From the NCBI RefSeq assembly GCF_017993425.1, contig NZ_JAGOMQ010000027.1:1-59594 (forward strand): DNA of 59,594 nucleotides, in the 5' to 3' direction. Below, piece after piece: positions 24,902 to 33,249 of this stretch (positions within the stretch are counted from its first letter, which is position 1; every line of letters begins with the position of its first letter). Made by a program: the position numbers and the translations under genes. The notes below the pieces were generated by a model, which was given only the letters and a program-made list of their open reading frames with translations, made no database searches and was not told where the DNA came from. This DNA comes from Amaricoccus sp. (GTDB taxonomy: Bacteria; Pseudomonadota; Alphaproteobacteria; Rhodobacterales; Rhodobacteraceae).

Positions 24902-25150
24902 GCCGACCGAAGCGGGCTTGCCCGCGAGGCCCGGCGCGACAGGCGAAAGCATTGCTTTCGCCGCGCCGACGGCTGGAGCGCGGTTGCGCGCGGAAGCCGT
25001 GAGGGGCGCAGATTTCTGCGGAAGCGCGCAATCCGTCCGTGAGCGCCCCGGCGAGCGCGGAATCGCGCTCGCCCCCCGGAGGGGCGATCGCGGACGGATT
25101 TGCCGCGGGTCAAATCCGTCTGGCGTCACCGTCGCGACCTGCTTCCGGCC
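24902..25150 (+). repeat. Structured dispersed repeat, copy 1
   Basis: About 249 bp, recurring at 51568 (same strand) and 58828 (opposite strand). Hairpins in order: GCGGGC/GCCCGC; a composite stem GGCGCG plus GCGAAAGC/GCTTTCGC plus CGCGCC; ACGGCT/AGCCGT; GGCGAGCGCG/CGCGCTCGCC; and GACGGATTTG/CAAATCCGTC. Stems are kept between copies while loops differ. No protein-coding reading is convincing, although the same peptide fragments appear in each copy. The 24671-25284 gap holds only this repeat, the flanking 39-bp repeats and the ccd promoter. Confidence 0.85.
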
Positions 25151-25183
25151 GGGGCTTCCGTTCCACGGTCGCGTAAGGTGGAA

Positions 25184-25231
25184 TTGCCCTGCGAAAACAT
25201 CCACAGGATCCCGTGGATAAGCTGTGGATTA
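25184..25231 (+). repeat. 39-bp direct repeat, right copy, with two DnaA-box-like sites
   Basis: Matches 24809-24847. It contains CGTGGATAA (25212-25220, one mismatch to the DnaA-box inverse) and is followed at once by TGTGGATTA (25223-25231), then AT-rich DNA up to 25260. Confidence 0.6.
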
Positions 25232-25284
25232 TCTTTATTTCTGCTTCATATCAGCCACTTGACCTATGCCCCACTGTGAGACGC

Positions 25285-25674
25285 TCACCCGATCTCGGCG
25301 CTGGCCTCGATCTCGACCAGCGCCTCGTCCTCGATCAGCCCGGCGACGACGACCATGGTCATCACCGGGAAGTTGCGCCCCATCACCCGGCGATAGGCCT
25401 CGCCGACCTCGCGCTGGGCGGCGAGGTAGGCCTTCTTGTCGGTGACGTACCAGGTCAGCCGGGTGATGTGCTCCGGGCCGCCGCCGGCGGCGCGGACGAT
25501 GGCGACGATGTTCGCCAGCGCCTGCTCCATCTGGCCGATGAAGTCCTTCGCGACGAACACCTGATCGGCGTTCCAGCCGATCTGGCCGCCGACATAGAGC
25601 CGCCCGTCCTTGAGCATCCCGTTGGAATAGCCCTTGGGCTTCGCCCATCCCTCGGGCTGGATCGTCTGGATCAT
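25285..25674 (-). CDS. RidA/YjgF-family protein lacking the catalytic Arg
   Basis: 129 residues, last gene of the anthranilate-CoA operon, with ATGA overlap to the thioesterase. The fold motifs are clear (YVGGQIGWNADQV, QALANIVAIVRAAGG, RLTWYVTDK, ALVEIEASAEIG). In true RidA an Arg in NFPARS binds the carboxylate of 2-iminoacids; here the segment reads NFPVMTM, so that Arg is absent, as in non-RidA Rid subfamilies. In this context the natural substrate may be an enamine/imine CoA ester made by the monooxygenase/reductase encoded at the head of the operon (inference). Confidence 0.85.
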   Translation of the reverse strand: MIQTIQPEGWAKPKGYSNGMLKDGRLYVGGQIGWNADQVFVAKDFIGQMEQALANIVAIVRAAGGGPEHITRLTWYVTDKKAYLAAQREVGEAYRRVMGRNFPVMTMVVVAGLIEDEALVEIEASAEIG

Positions 25675-26090
25675 CGGGGGTCTCCTTCCATTTCTGTCTC
25701 GATGCGGGCCCGCAGCGCCTCCGGCCAGGGCCGCGGGCGTCCGTCCGCCTTGGCGTACCAGACCAGCGTCGTGGTGAAGCGCACCCGCGCCTCGCCGCCG
25801 CAGGCCGCCTCGACGGCGAGCGTCACGCTCGACCCGCCGAGCCGCACCGGCGTCAGCGTGAAGTCGAGCCGCTCGCCGAGCCGGCTCGGCTTCAGGAACC
25901 GCGTCTCGTGCGCGACCGTCGGCACGCCCATCCCCATCGGCCCGTGGATCTCGGCGAAGCCCGTGCCGAGCCGCGTCTCGAACCAGTCCTCGATCGTGGC
26001 GTTCAGCATCTCGTAGTAGCGCGGATAGAACACGATCTCCGCGGGGTCGCAGTGCTGGAACCGCACGAGGTGGGTCACGGTGAAGGCCAT
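25671..26090 (-). CDS. Acyl-CoA thioesterase, 4-hydroxybenzoyl-CoA-thioesterase-like hotdog fold
   Basis: 139 residues, typical single-hotdog length. VRFQHCDPAEIVFYPRYYEM carries the active-site Asp (D15) and the N-terminal helix; later strands HETRFLKPSRLGERLDFTL and VRFTTTLVWYAKADGRP are family-like. Such enzymes in aryl-CoA pathways release CoA from stalled or dead-end intermediates. Four bases after livF and overlapping the RidA-like gene by ATGA. Confidence 0.9.
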   Translation of the reverse strand: MAFTVTHLVRFQHCDPAEIVFYPRYYEMLNATIEDWFETRLGTGFAEIHGPMGMGVPTVAHETRFLKPSRLGERLDFTLTPVRLGGSSVTLAVEAACGGEARVRFTTTLVWYAKADGRPRPWPEALRARIETEMEGDPR

Positions 26091-26094
26091 CGCG

Positions 26095-26781
26095 TCACAC
26101 CCCCAGATAGCGGTCGGCGAGCTCGGGCGTCAGCCCCTCCGGCGCCCCGCTCCACACGGTGCGCCCCCGCTCGATCAGGAAGCACCGGTCGGCGACCTGG
26201 CGCAGCTCCTTCAGGGTCTTGTCGATGACGAGGATGGCGAGCTGCCCCTTCAGCGCATGGATCGCCGCCCAGATCTCCTGCCGCACCACCGGCGCCAGCC
26301 CCTCCGTCGCCTCGTCGAGCACGAGGAGCCGCGGGTTGGTCATCAGCGCCCGCCCGATCGCCAGCATCTGCTGCTCGCCCCCCGAAAGCGTGCTCGATGT
26401 CTGCCCCCGCCGCTCCGCGAGCCGCGGGAACAGCTTCTCCACCCGCGCTTGCGTCCACCCGCCGGGGCGGGCGGCGGCGGTCAGGTTCTCCTCCACCGTC
26501 AGCGGCGCGAAGCACCGCCGCCCCTCCGGCACCAGCCCGATCCCGAGCCGCGCCACCCGGTGGATCGCCATCCCCCGCGTCGGCTGCCCGGCGAAGGTGA
26601 TCGCCCCCTCGCGCGGGCGGAGGAGCGCCGAGATGGTGCGCACGGTCGTGGTCTTGCCCATGCCGTTCCGCCCCATCAGCGCCACCACCTCGCCCTCGCC
26701 GATGTCGAGGTCGACGCCGAAGAGCGCCTGGCTGGCGCCGTAGAAGGCGGTCACGCCGTCGAGCTTCAGGAGCGTCGTCAT
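26095..26781 (-). CDS. livF: Branched-chain-amino-acid-type ABC transporter ATPase LivF
   Basis: 228 residues. Walker A GRNGMGKTT (37-45), Q-loop region, signature LSGGEQQMLAIGRAL, Walker B RLLVLDEATEGL, H-switch in AILVIDKTLKEL (Asp-Lys rather than the usual His). LivF-type length. Overlaps livG by ATGA. Within an anthranilate catabolic operon this HAAT-type importer probably takes up an aromatic acid or tryptophan/kynurenine metabolite rather than leucine. Confidence 0.94.
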   Translation of the reverse strand: MTTLLKLDGVTAFYGASQALFGVDLDIGEGEVVALMGRNGMGKTTTVRTISALLRPREGAITFAGQPTRGMAIHRVARLGIGLVPEGRRCFAPLTVEENLTAAARPGGWTQARVEKLFPRLAERRGQTSSTLSGGEQQMLAIGRALMTNPRLLVLDEATEGLAPVVRQEIWAAIHALKGQLAILVIDKTLKELRQVADRCFLIERGRTVWSGAPEGLTPELADRYLGV

Positions 26782-27530
26782 GCCGCTTCGTCCCCCAGAT
26801 AGGCGGTCCGCACCTCCGGGTTGGCCCGGATCTCCGCCACGGTCCCGGTGGCGATCACCTGCCCGTAGACGAGGACCGAGATCCGGTCGGCGAGCGCGAA
26901 CACCGCCTCCATGTCGTGCTCGACGAGCAGGATCGGCGCGGTGCGGCGCAGCTCGGAGAGGAAGGCCGTCATCCGCTTCGAGCCGTCCGGCGAGAGCCCC
27001 GCCATCGGCTCGTCCATCAGGAACACCTTCGGCCGCATCGCGAGCGCGATGGCGAACTCGAGCTGCCGCCGCTCGCCATGGCTGAGATCCGCCGCCCGCA
27101 GCGTCGCCCGCTCGCCGAGGCCCGCGTCGTGCAGGAAGGCCATCGCCGCGGCGGTGAGGTCGAGATCGCGGCCGACCGGGCGGAAGAACCGGAACACCCG
27201 CCCCTCCCGCGCCTCGACCGCGAGCATGACGTTCTTCAGCGCGGAGAGCTCCGGCGCCACCTGGCTGACCTGGAAGGTGCGCGCGAGCCCGACGCGGGCG
27301 CGGTCGGCGGCGTCGAGATGGTCGATCCCCTGGCCCTCGAAGGCGATGGTCCCCGCGTCCTGCCGGATCTCGCCGGTGATCTGCTTGATCAGCGTCGACT
27401 TCCCGGCGCCGTTCGGCCCGATCAGGGCGTGGATCTCGCCGGGGCGGAGGTCGAGGGTCACGTCGTTCGTCGCCTTGAGCGCCCCGAACGACTTCGAGAG
27501 CCCCGTGATCCTCAGGATCGGGCTAGGCAT
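26778..27530 (-). CDS. livG: Branched-chain-amino-acid-type ABC transporter ATPase LivG
   Basis: 250 residues. Walker A GPNGAGKST (38-46), signature LSHGERRQLEFAIALAMRP, Walker B VFLMDEPMAGL, His-switch LLVEHDMEAVFALADRISVL. The insertion between Walker A and signature is LivG-like. Overlaps livM by eight bases and livF by four. Confidence 0.95.
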   Translation of the reverse strand: MPSPILRITGLSKSFGALKATNDVTLDLRPGEIHALIGPNGAGKSTLIKQITGEIRQDAGTIAFEGQGIDHLDAADRARVGLARTFQVSQVAPELSALKNVMLAVEAREGRVFRFFRPVGRDLDLTAAAMAFLHDAGLGERATLRAADLSHGERRQLEFAIALAMRPKVFLMDEPMAGLSPDGSKRMTAFLSELRRTAPILLVEHDMEAVFALADRISVLVYGQVIATGTVAEIRANPEVRTAYLGDEAA

Positions 27531-28503
27531 GGGCGTTCCTCCCGGTGACGAGGCCGATCACGCCGCCGCGGGCGAAGAGGACGACGAGGAGCAGGATGAT
27601 CCCGAGCGGCAGCTGCCAGTACTCGGTCAGGCCGCCGAGCCACTGCTCGAGCAGCACGTAGACGCAGGCGCCGATCAGCGGCCCGCACGGCCGCCCGACG
27701 CCGCCGAGGATGACGAAGACGATCAGCTCGCCCGAAAGGTGCCAGGAGAGCATCGTCGGCGAGACGAACCGGTTGAGGTCCGCGTAGAGCGCCCCCGCGA
27801 GCGCCACCGCCATGGCCGAGAGCACGAAGGCGGTCAGCCGCACCTTGAACGGCCGCACCCCCATCGAGGTCAGCCGCAGCGGGTTCTGCCGCGCCATGGC
27901 GAGCGCGAGGCCGAAGCGCGAGCGCGTCGCCACGAGGACGAGGCCGAGGACGAGGAGGAGGAGCGCGAAGGCGATCAGGAAGAAGGTGAGCGGGTCCATG
28001 GTGTTCAGGGTCCCGAGGCTGTTCCTGACGTAGATCGACAGCCCGTCCTCGCCGCCATAGGCCGGCCAGGAGATGGCGAAGTAGTAGATCATCTGCGCGA
28101 AGGCGAGCGTGATCATGATGAAGTGGACGCCGCCGGTGCGCAAGCTCAGCGCCCCGATCGGCAGCGCGACGAGGCCCGCGGCGATGACGGCCGTGAGCCA
28201 GATCACCGGCATCGAGGTGGTGCCGGGCAGCTCCAGCGGCCAGGTCATCAGCGGCTCGTAGTTCTGCGCCGCCGAGGCGAGGATGCCGGCCGCGTAGCCG
28301 CCGATCCCGAAGAAGGCGGCGTGGCCGAAGGAGACGAGCCCGCCGTAGCCGAGCGCGAGGTTGAGGCCGACGCCCGCCATGCCGAGGATGGCGGCCCGGG
28401 TGGCGAGCTGCACGACGAAGGGCTGGCCGGAGGCCCAGGCCCCGAGGGCGACGGCGAGGAGGCCGGCGAGGATGGCGACGTTGAGGAGGGTTTCGCGCGA
28501 CAT
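27523..28503 (-). CDS. livM: Branched-chain-amino-acid-type ABC transporter permease LivM
   Basis: 326 residues, about nine hydrophobic segments. Family sequence GLNLALGYGGLVSFGHAAFF near residues 46-65 and GRPCGPLIGACVYVLLEQWL near the C-terminus; the cytoplasmic coupling loop includes GLALAMARQNPLRLTSMGV. Its ATG overlaps the livH stop by one base (TGATG). Confidence 0.95.
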   Translation of the reverse strand: MSRETLLNVAILAGLLAVALGAWASGQPFVVQLATRAAILGMAGVGLNLALGYGGLVSFGHAAFFGIGGYAAGILASAAQNYEPLMTWPLELPGTTSMPVIWLTAVIAAGLVALPIGALSLRTGGVHFIMITLAFAQMIYYFAISWPAYGGEDGLSIYVRNSLGTLNTMDPLTFFLIAFALLLLVLGLVLVATRSRFGLALAMARQNPLRLTSMGVRPFKVRLTAFVLSAMAVALAGALYADLNRFVSPTMLSWHLSGELIVFVILGGVGRPCGPLIGACVYVLLEQWLGGLTEYWQLPLGIILLLVVLFARGGVIGLVTGRNAHA

Positions 28504-29417
28504 CAGTGGGCTCCCATGAGGCCGGTCGGGCGCCAGACGAGGATGACGGCCATCAGGATGTAGATCGACATCGAGGCGAGGGCCGAGCCGATCGACATGG
28601 CCGAGGCCTGGTCCATGAAGCCGCCGAGGACGATCGGCAGCAGGAAGCGGCCGAGCGTGTCGGTGACGCCGACGAGGATGGCGCCGACGAGCGCGCCCTT
28701 GATCGAGCCGATGCCGCCGATGACGACGACGACGAAGGCCATGATCAGCACCGGCTCGCCCATGCCGACCTGGACGGACTGGATCGGGCCGATCAGCGCG
28801 CCGGCGAGGCCGGCCAGCGCGGCGCCGAGGGCGAAGACGACGGTGTAGAGCCTGGCGATGTCGATGCCGAGGGCGGCGATCATCTCGCGGTCGGCCTCGC
28901 CGGCGCGGATCTGCACGCCGAGGCGGGTGCGGTTGATCAGGAGATAGAGCCCGACGGCGACGGCCACGCCCACCACGATGATCGCGAGGCGGTAGAGCGG
29001 ATAGGAGAGGGGCCCGAGATGGACGGCGCCGGCGAGGGCGGCGGGCACGTCCAGATAGAGCGGGAAGGAGCCGAAGACCCAGCGCACCCCCTCGGAGAAG
29101 ATCAGGATGAGGGCGTAGGTCGCCAGCACCTGGTCGAGGTGGTCGCGGCGGTAGAGGCGGCGCAGGACCGCCATCTCGACGACGGCGCCGGCCAGCGCCG
29201 CGCCGGCGAGGGCGGCGAGCAGCGCGAGGAGGAAGTTGCCGGTCGCCGCGGCGGTCGCGGCGGCGGCGAAGGCCCCGACCATGTAGAGCGAGCCGTGGGC
29301 GAGGTTGATGAGGCCCATGACGCCGAAGACCAGCGTCAGGCCCGCGGCCATCAGGAAGAGCATCGTGCCGAACTGGAGGCCGTTCAGCACCTGCTCGAGG
29401 AAGAGCGTGAAGGTCAT
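28503..29417 (-). CDS. livH: Branched-chain-amino-acid-type ABC transporter permease LivH
   Basis: 304 residues from ATG 29417 (MTFTLFLEQVLNGLQFG; the frame opens 13 codons earlier but without a family match). LivH signature LTLVFGVMGLINLAHGSLYM near residues 27-46, coupling loop GVQIRAGEADREMIAALGID, and GGIGSIKGALVGAILVGVTD. About eight membrane segments. It is 179 bp from livK; that gap contains a strong hairpin. Confidence 0.95.
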   Translation of the reverse strand: MTFTLFLEQVLNGLQFGTMLFLMAAGLTLVFGVMGLINLAHGSLYMVGAFAAAATAAATGNFLLALLAALAGAALAGAVVEMAVLRRLYRRDHLDQVLATYALILIFSEGVRWVFGSFPLYLDVPAALAGAVHLGPLSYPLYRLAIIVVGVAVAVGLYLLINRTRLGVQIRAGEADREMIAALGIDIARLYTVVFALGAALAGLAGALIGPIQSVQVGMGEPVLIMAFVVVVIGGIGSIKGALVGAILVGVTDTLGRFLLPIVLGGFMDQASAMSIGSALASMSIYILMAVILVWRPTGLMGAH

Positions 29418-29563
29418 GCCGAGGCCCCCCGGGCCGGACCCGTGCGGCCGCCCCACAGTGGGGCAGGGGGCAACGGGCTGGTCTTGCTTGCTTTTTCAGA
29501 CATGGCGTTTTGCGCGCCCCCTCGGGCGCCGGGCTTGCGGCCGGCGCGGCGGTCCCGGAACGG

Positions 29564-29588
29564 GCGGGGGCGGCGACGCCGCCCCCGC
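29564..29588 (-). terminator. Stem-loop between livK and livH
   Basis: Perfect 11-bp stem GCGGGGGCGGC/GCCGCCCCCGC with a three-base loop, eight bases after the livK stop. It has no T tract. Such structures often follow binding-protein genes and leave them in excess over the membrane genes by partial termination or 3'-end protection. The rest of 29418-29563 shows nothing. Confidence 0.6.
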
Positions 29589-29596
29589 GGGTCGGA

Positions 29597-30742
29597 TCAC
29601 TGCATCGGGCACTCGCCCGCGTAGGCGTCGACGTGGTTCTCGAAGGCGGTGCCGACGATCTTGTTCGTCACCACCCCGTCGTCGCGCTTCACCACCTCGC
29701 GGGCGTAGAAGTTCTGGATCGGGTGCTGGTTGTTGCCGAACTTGAAGGCCCCGCGCACCGAGGGGAAGTCCGCCGCCTTGAGCGCCGCGTGGTAGGCGTC
29801 GTGGTCGGCGATGTCGGCCTTGGCCTGGGCCGAGAGGATGAGCTGCGCGGTGTCGTAGCCCTGCGAGGCGTAGACCGAGGGCAGCCGGCCGTACTCGGCG
29901 GTGAAGGCCTCGACGAAGGCCTTGTTGGCGGCGTTGTCGAGGTCGGGCGACCACTGGGCGGTGTTGATCGCGCCGAGCGCCGCCTCGCCGACGGCGCCGA
30001 GCACGTCCTGGTCGAAGGAGAAGCCCGGGCCCATCATCGGCAGGCCGGTGTCGGAGCCGGTGAACTGCTTGATGAAGCTGATGCCCATGCCGCCGGGCAG
30101 GAAGAAGAACACGCTGTCGGCGCCGCTCGCCTTGATCTGGGCGATCTCGGCGGCGAAGTCGGTCTGGCCGAGCTTGGTGTAGAGCTCGCCGGCGAGCTCG
30201 CCCTTGTAGAAGCGCTTGAAGCCGTTGAGGCTGTCCTTGCCGGCCGGGTAGTTGGGCGCGAGGATGAAGATCTTCTTGTAGCCGAGCGTGTTGGCGTACT
30301 CGCCCGCCGCCTCGTGCTGGTTGTCGTTCTGGTAGGCGACGTTGAAGTAGTTCGGGTCGCAGCCCTTGCCGGCGAGCTGCGACGGGCCGGCGTTGGGCGA
30401 GAGGTAGAACTTGCCCTGCTTCACCGCGGCGGGCACGACGGCCAGCGCGATGTTGGAGAAGATGATGCCGGTCAGGATGTCGACGTTGTCGGACTGGATC
30501 ATCTTGTCGGCGAGCTGGACGCCGACCTCGGGCTTCTGCTGGTCGTCCTCGGCGATGACGGTGACCTCGGCGCCGGCGTCGCCGGCCTGCTTCAGCGCCA
30601 GCAGGAAGCCGTCGCGCACGTCGATGCCGAGCCCGGCGCCGCCGCCGGAGAGCGTGGTGATCATGCCGACCTTCACCGGCGCGGCCATGGCGGTCGAGGC
30701 CATCAGCAGCGCGGCGAGGCCGGCGGTCAGGGTGCGTCTCAT
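29597..30742 (-). CDS. livK: ABC transporter substrate-binding protein, LivK/HAAT family
   Basis: 381 residues from ATG 30742 with AAGGAGG eight bases upstream. Signal peptide about 1-20 (TAGLAALLMASTAMA). Family opening KVGMITTLSGGGAGLGIDVR and ABC-type aromatic/branched amino-acid binding fold (GFLLALKQAGDAGAEVTVIA, QYTFYLSPNAG-like KFYLSPNAGPSQLAGKGC, KKIFILAPNYPAGKDSLNGF). Mature protein is periplasmic. Homologues in anthranilate and benzoate clusters bind aromatic acids; the ligand here is inferred from context. Confidence 0.93.
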   Translation of the reverse strand: MRRTLTAGLAALLMASTAMAAPVKVGMITTLSGGGAGLGIDVRDGFLLALKQAGDAGAEVTVIAEDDQQKPEVGVQLADKMIQSDNVDILTGIIFSNIALAVVPAAVKQGKFYLSPNAGPSQLAGKGCDPNYFNVAYQNDNQHEAAGEYANTLGYKKIFILAPNYPAGKDSLNGFKRFYKGELAGELYTKLGQTDFAAEIAQIKASGADSVFFFLPGGMGISFIKQFTGSDTGLPMMGPGFSFDQDVLGAVGEAALGAINTAQWSPDLDNAANKAFVEAFTAEYGRLPSVYASQGYDTAQLILSAQAKADIADHDAYHAALKAADFPSVRGAFKFGNNQHPIQNFYAREVVKRDDGVVTNKIVGTAFENHVDAYAGECPMQ

Positions 30743-30769
30743 TTGTTCAACCTCCTTGTGGTTTTCTTT

Positions 30770-32407
30770 TCAGGCGCGGGCCTTCGCCGCGCGGAGCGCG
30801 AAGCGCTGGATCTTGCCGGTGGCCGTCTTGGGCAGCTCCTCGACGAACACCACCGAGCGCGGATACTTGTAGGGCGCGATTATCGCCTTGACGTGGTCCT
30901 GCAGGCGCTTGACCGTGGCGGCGTCCTCCGCGACGCCCTGCACGAGCACGACATGGGCCTGCACGATCTGGCCGCGGTCCTCGTCGGCGACGCCGATCAC
31001 CGCGCATTCGGAGACGTCGGGGTGCTTGAGCAGCGCCGCCTCCACCTCCGGCCCGGCGATGTTGTAGCCGGCCGAGACGATCATGTCGTCGTTGCGGGCG
31101 GCGAAGTGGAAATAGCCGTTCTCGTCCTGGATGAAGGCGTCGCCGGTGATGTTCCAGCCGTCGCGGACATAGGCCCGCTGGCGCTTGTCGGCGAGGTAGC
31201 GGCAGCCGGTCGGACCCTGGACGGCGAGCCGCCCGGTCGTGCCGCGGGGGACCTCGTTCATCGCCTCGTCGACGATCTTCGCGCGGTAGCCGGTGACCGG
31301 GCGGCCCGTGGTCGCCGGGAAGCTGTCGCCGAAGCGGTTGGTGATGAAGATGTGCAGCATCTCCGTCGCGCCGATGCCGTCGAGCATCGGCTTGCCGGTC
31401 TTGGCCAGCCATTCGTCGTAGACGGGGCCGGGCAGGGTCTCGCCGGCGGAGACCGCGCAGCGCAGGCTGGAGAGGTCGGCGCCCTCGTCCATCGCCTTGA
31501 GCATCACCCGGTAGGCGGTGGGCGCGGTGAAGCAGACCGTCGCCTTGTGGGTCTCGACGATCTCGATCATGTTCTGCGGCGAGGCGGTCTCCAGCAGCGT
31601 CGCCGTGGCGCCGAAGCGCAGCGGGAAGATCGCGAGGCCGCCGAGGCCGAAGGTGAAGGCCAGCGGCGGCGAGCCGATGAAGATGTCCTCCGGCGTGACG
31701 CCGAGGATCTCCTTCGCGTAGCCGTCGGCGATGATCAGGAGGTCGCGGTGGAAGTGCATCGTCGCCTTCGGCTCGCCGGTGGTGCCGGAGGTGAAGCCGA
31801 GGAGGGCGACGTCGTCGCGCCCGGTGCGGACCGCCTCGAACCGCACCGACTTGCGCAGCGCGGCGCGGTCGAGCTCGGCGTCGTGGTTCGCCGTCCCGTC
31901 GAAGCCGATCACCGTCCGGAGGAAGCGGCTGTCCTTGGCGCAGGTGGCCATCTCGTCCATCAGCCGGGTGTCGCAGAGGGCGTGGGTGATCTCGGCCTTG
32001 TCGACGATCTTCGAGAGCTCGCCGGCGCGCAGCATCGGCATCGTGTTGATGACGACGGCGCCCGCCTTGGTGGCGGCGAGCCAGGCGGCGACCATGGCCG
32101 GGTTGTTGGCGGAGCGGATCAGCACGCGGTTGCCCGGCTTCACGCCGTAGTCCTCGACGAGGGCGTGGGCGATGCGGTTCGTCCAGTCGGCCAGCTCCTT
32201 GTAGGTGCGCTGGCGGCCGTTGCCGATCAGCGCCACGTGGTCGCCGAAGCCCTGCTCCACCATGCGATCGGTCAGCTCGACGCCGGCGTTGAGATGGTCG
32301 GGATAGTCGAAGCCGGTCAGGTCGATGACCGGCCACTGGTCGGCGGGCGGCAGGTTGTCGCGGCTGAAGCTGTCGGTGTGGCCGGTCGGTCCGAGCTGCA
32401 TGTTCAT
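30770..32407 (-). CDS. abmG: 2-aminobenzoate-CoA ligase (benzoate-CoA ligase family)
   Basis: 545 residues from ATG 32407; the in-frame ATG at 32401 has a better distance (7 bases) from GGGAG. Adenylate-forming superfamily: P-loop-like FTSGTTGEPKATMHFHRD (206-220), GIGATEMLHIFITNR substrate motif typical of benzoate-CoA ligases, WNITGDAF, and C-terminal Lys in ELPKTATGKIQRF. It activates anthranilate to 2-aminobenzoyl-CoA with ATP. Cluster context (fused aminobenzoyl-CoA monooxygenase/reductase) favours anthranilate over benzoate. The symbol follows the Azoarcus evansii scheme and is tentative. Confidence 0.88.
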   Translation of the reverse strand: MNMQLGPTGHTDSFSRDNLPPADQWPVIDLTGFDYPDHLNAGVELTDRMVEQGFGDHVALIGNGRQRTYKELADWTNRIAHALVEDYGVKPGNRVLIRSANNPAMVAAWLAATKAGAVVINTMPMLRAGELSKIVDKAEITHALCDTRLMDEMATCAKDSRFLRTVIGFDGTANHDAELDRAALRKSVRFEAVRTGRDDVALLGFTSGTTGEPKATMHFHRDLLIIADGYAKEILGVTPEDIFIGSPPLAFTFGLGGLAIFPLRFGATATLLETASPQNMIEIVETHKATVCFTAPTAYRVMLKAMDEGADLSSLRCAVSAGETLPGPVYDEWLAKTGKPMLDGIGATEMLHIFITNRFGDSFPATTGRPVTGYRAKIVDEAMNEVPRGTTGRLAVQGPTGCRYLADKRQRAYVRDGWNITGDAFIQDENGYFHFAARNDDMIVSAGYNIAGPEVEAALLKHPDVSECAVIGVADEDRGQIVQAHVVLVQGVAEDAATVKRLQDHVKAIIAPYKYPRSVVFVEELPKTATGKIQRFALRAAKARA

Positions 32408-32424
32408 ACTCCCATCGTCCGCGC

Positions 32425-33249
32425 TCAGAGCGCGGTGCGTACGTCCCAGAGTTCGGGGAAGAGCACGACGTCGAGCATCTTCCTGAGGTAGCTGACCCCG
32501 CCGGTGCCGCCGGTGCCGCGCTTCAGCCCGATCACCCGCTCGACGGTGGTGACGTGGTTGAAGCGCCAGCGGCGGAAGTAGTCCTCGAGGTCGACGAGCT
32601 TCTCCGCCAGCTCGTAGATCGGCCAGTGCGCCCGGGGGTCCCGGTAGACCTGCGCCCACATCGCGGCGACCGCGGCGTCCGCGACCCGCGGCCCGTCATG
32701 GGGGCGGGTCGCCTCGGCCGGCACCGGCAGGCCGGCGCGGGCAGCGGCGGTGAGCGCCACGGCGTAGAGGTCGGGCCGCGCCAGCTCGGCCTCGAGCGCC
32801 GCGACCGTGTCGGGCCGGTGCGCATGCGGCCGCAGCATGGCGCGGTTGCGGTTGCCGAGGACGTACTCGATCATCCGGTACTGCGCCGACTGGAAGCCCG
32901 AGGACTGGCCGAGGTCGTCGCGGAACTCGGTGTAGTCCGACGGCGTCATGGTGCGCAGCACGTCCCAGGCGTTGTTGAGCTGCTCGAAGATGCGGCTGAC
33001 GCGGGCGAGGAGCTTCTGCGACTCCTCCAGCCGTCCGTCCGCGATCGCGTCGCGCGCGGCGGCCAGCTCGTGGATGGCGAGCTTCATCCACAGCTCCGAG
33101 GTCTGGTGCTGGATGATGAACAGAAGCTCGTCGTTCGCCTTCGACAGCGGGCGCTGGGCCCCGAGGATCGTGTCGATGTGGAGATAGTCGCCGTAGGACA
33201 TCCGCTGCGCGAAGTCCGTCACGGCCCCGGTCTCGGTCCGCTCGCTCAT
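32425..33249 (-). CDS. kynA: Tryptophan 2,3-dioxygenase
   Basis: 274 residues from ATG 33249, which overlaps the cupin stop (ATGA); the longer frame upstream is a shadow of the cupin gene. Opens N-formylkynurenine from tryptophan using heme. Diagnostic segments: [40 protein letters not shown] (distal His region), [18 protein letters not shown], and [19 protein letters not shown] with the proximal His, then [15 protein letters not shown]. It links tryptophan to anthranilate; formamidase and kynureninase are not in this window. Confidence 0.96.
   Translation of the reverse strand: MSERTETGAVTDFAQRMSYGDYLHIDTILGAQRPLSKANDELLFIIQHQTSELWMKLAIHELAAARDAIADGRLEESQKLLARVSRIFEQLNNAWDVLRTMTPSDYTEFRDDLGQSSGFQSAQYRMIEYVLGNRNRAMLRPHAHRPDTVAALEAELARPDLYAVALTAAARAGLPVPAEATRPHDGPRVADAAVAAMWAQVYRDPRAHWPIYELAEKLVDLEDYFRRWRFNHVTTVERVIGLKRGTGGTGGVSYLRKMLDVVLFPELWDVRTAL

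Noticed and set aside
24683-25204. Open frames across the dispersed repeat that give similar peptides in all copies (for example RDKRKHCFRRADG)
   Set aside because: The shared peptide follows from shared DNA; frames open and close differently in each copy, lack ribosome sites, and hairpin stems explain the conservation better.
24809-25260. Chromosomal replication origin
   Set aside because: Only three DnaA-like boxes, no dnaA/hemE/parAB-type neighbours and no long AT-rich unwinding region; kept only as a low-level finding.
30770-32407. Plain benzoate-CoA ligase (box pathway)
   Set aside because: No boxA, boxB or boxC is present, whereas the aminobenzoyl-CoA monooxygenase/reductase fusion is, so anthranilate is the likelier substrate.
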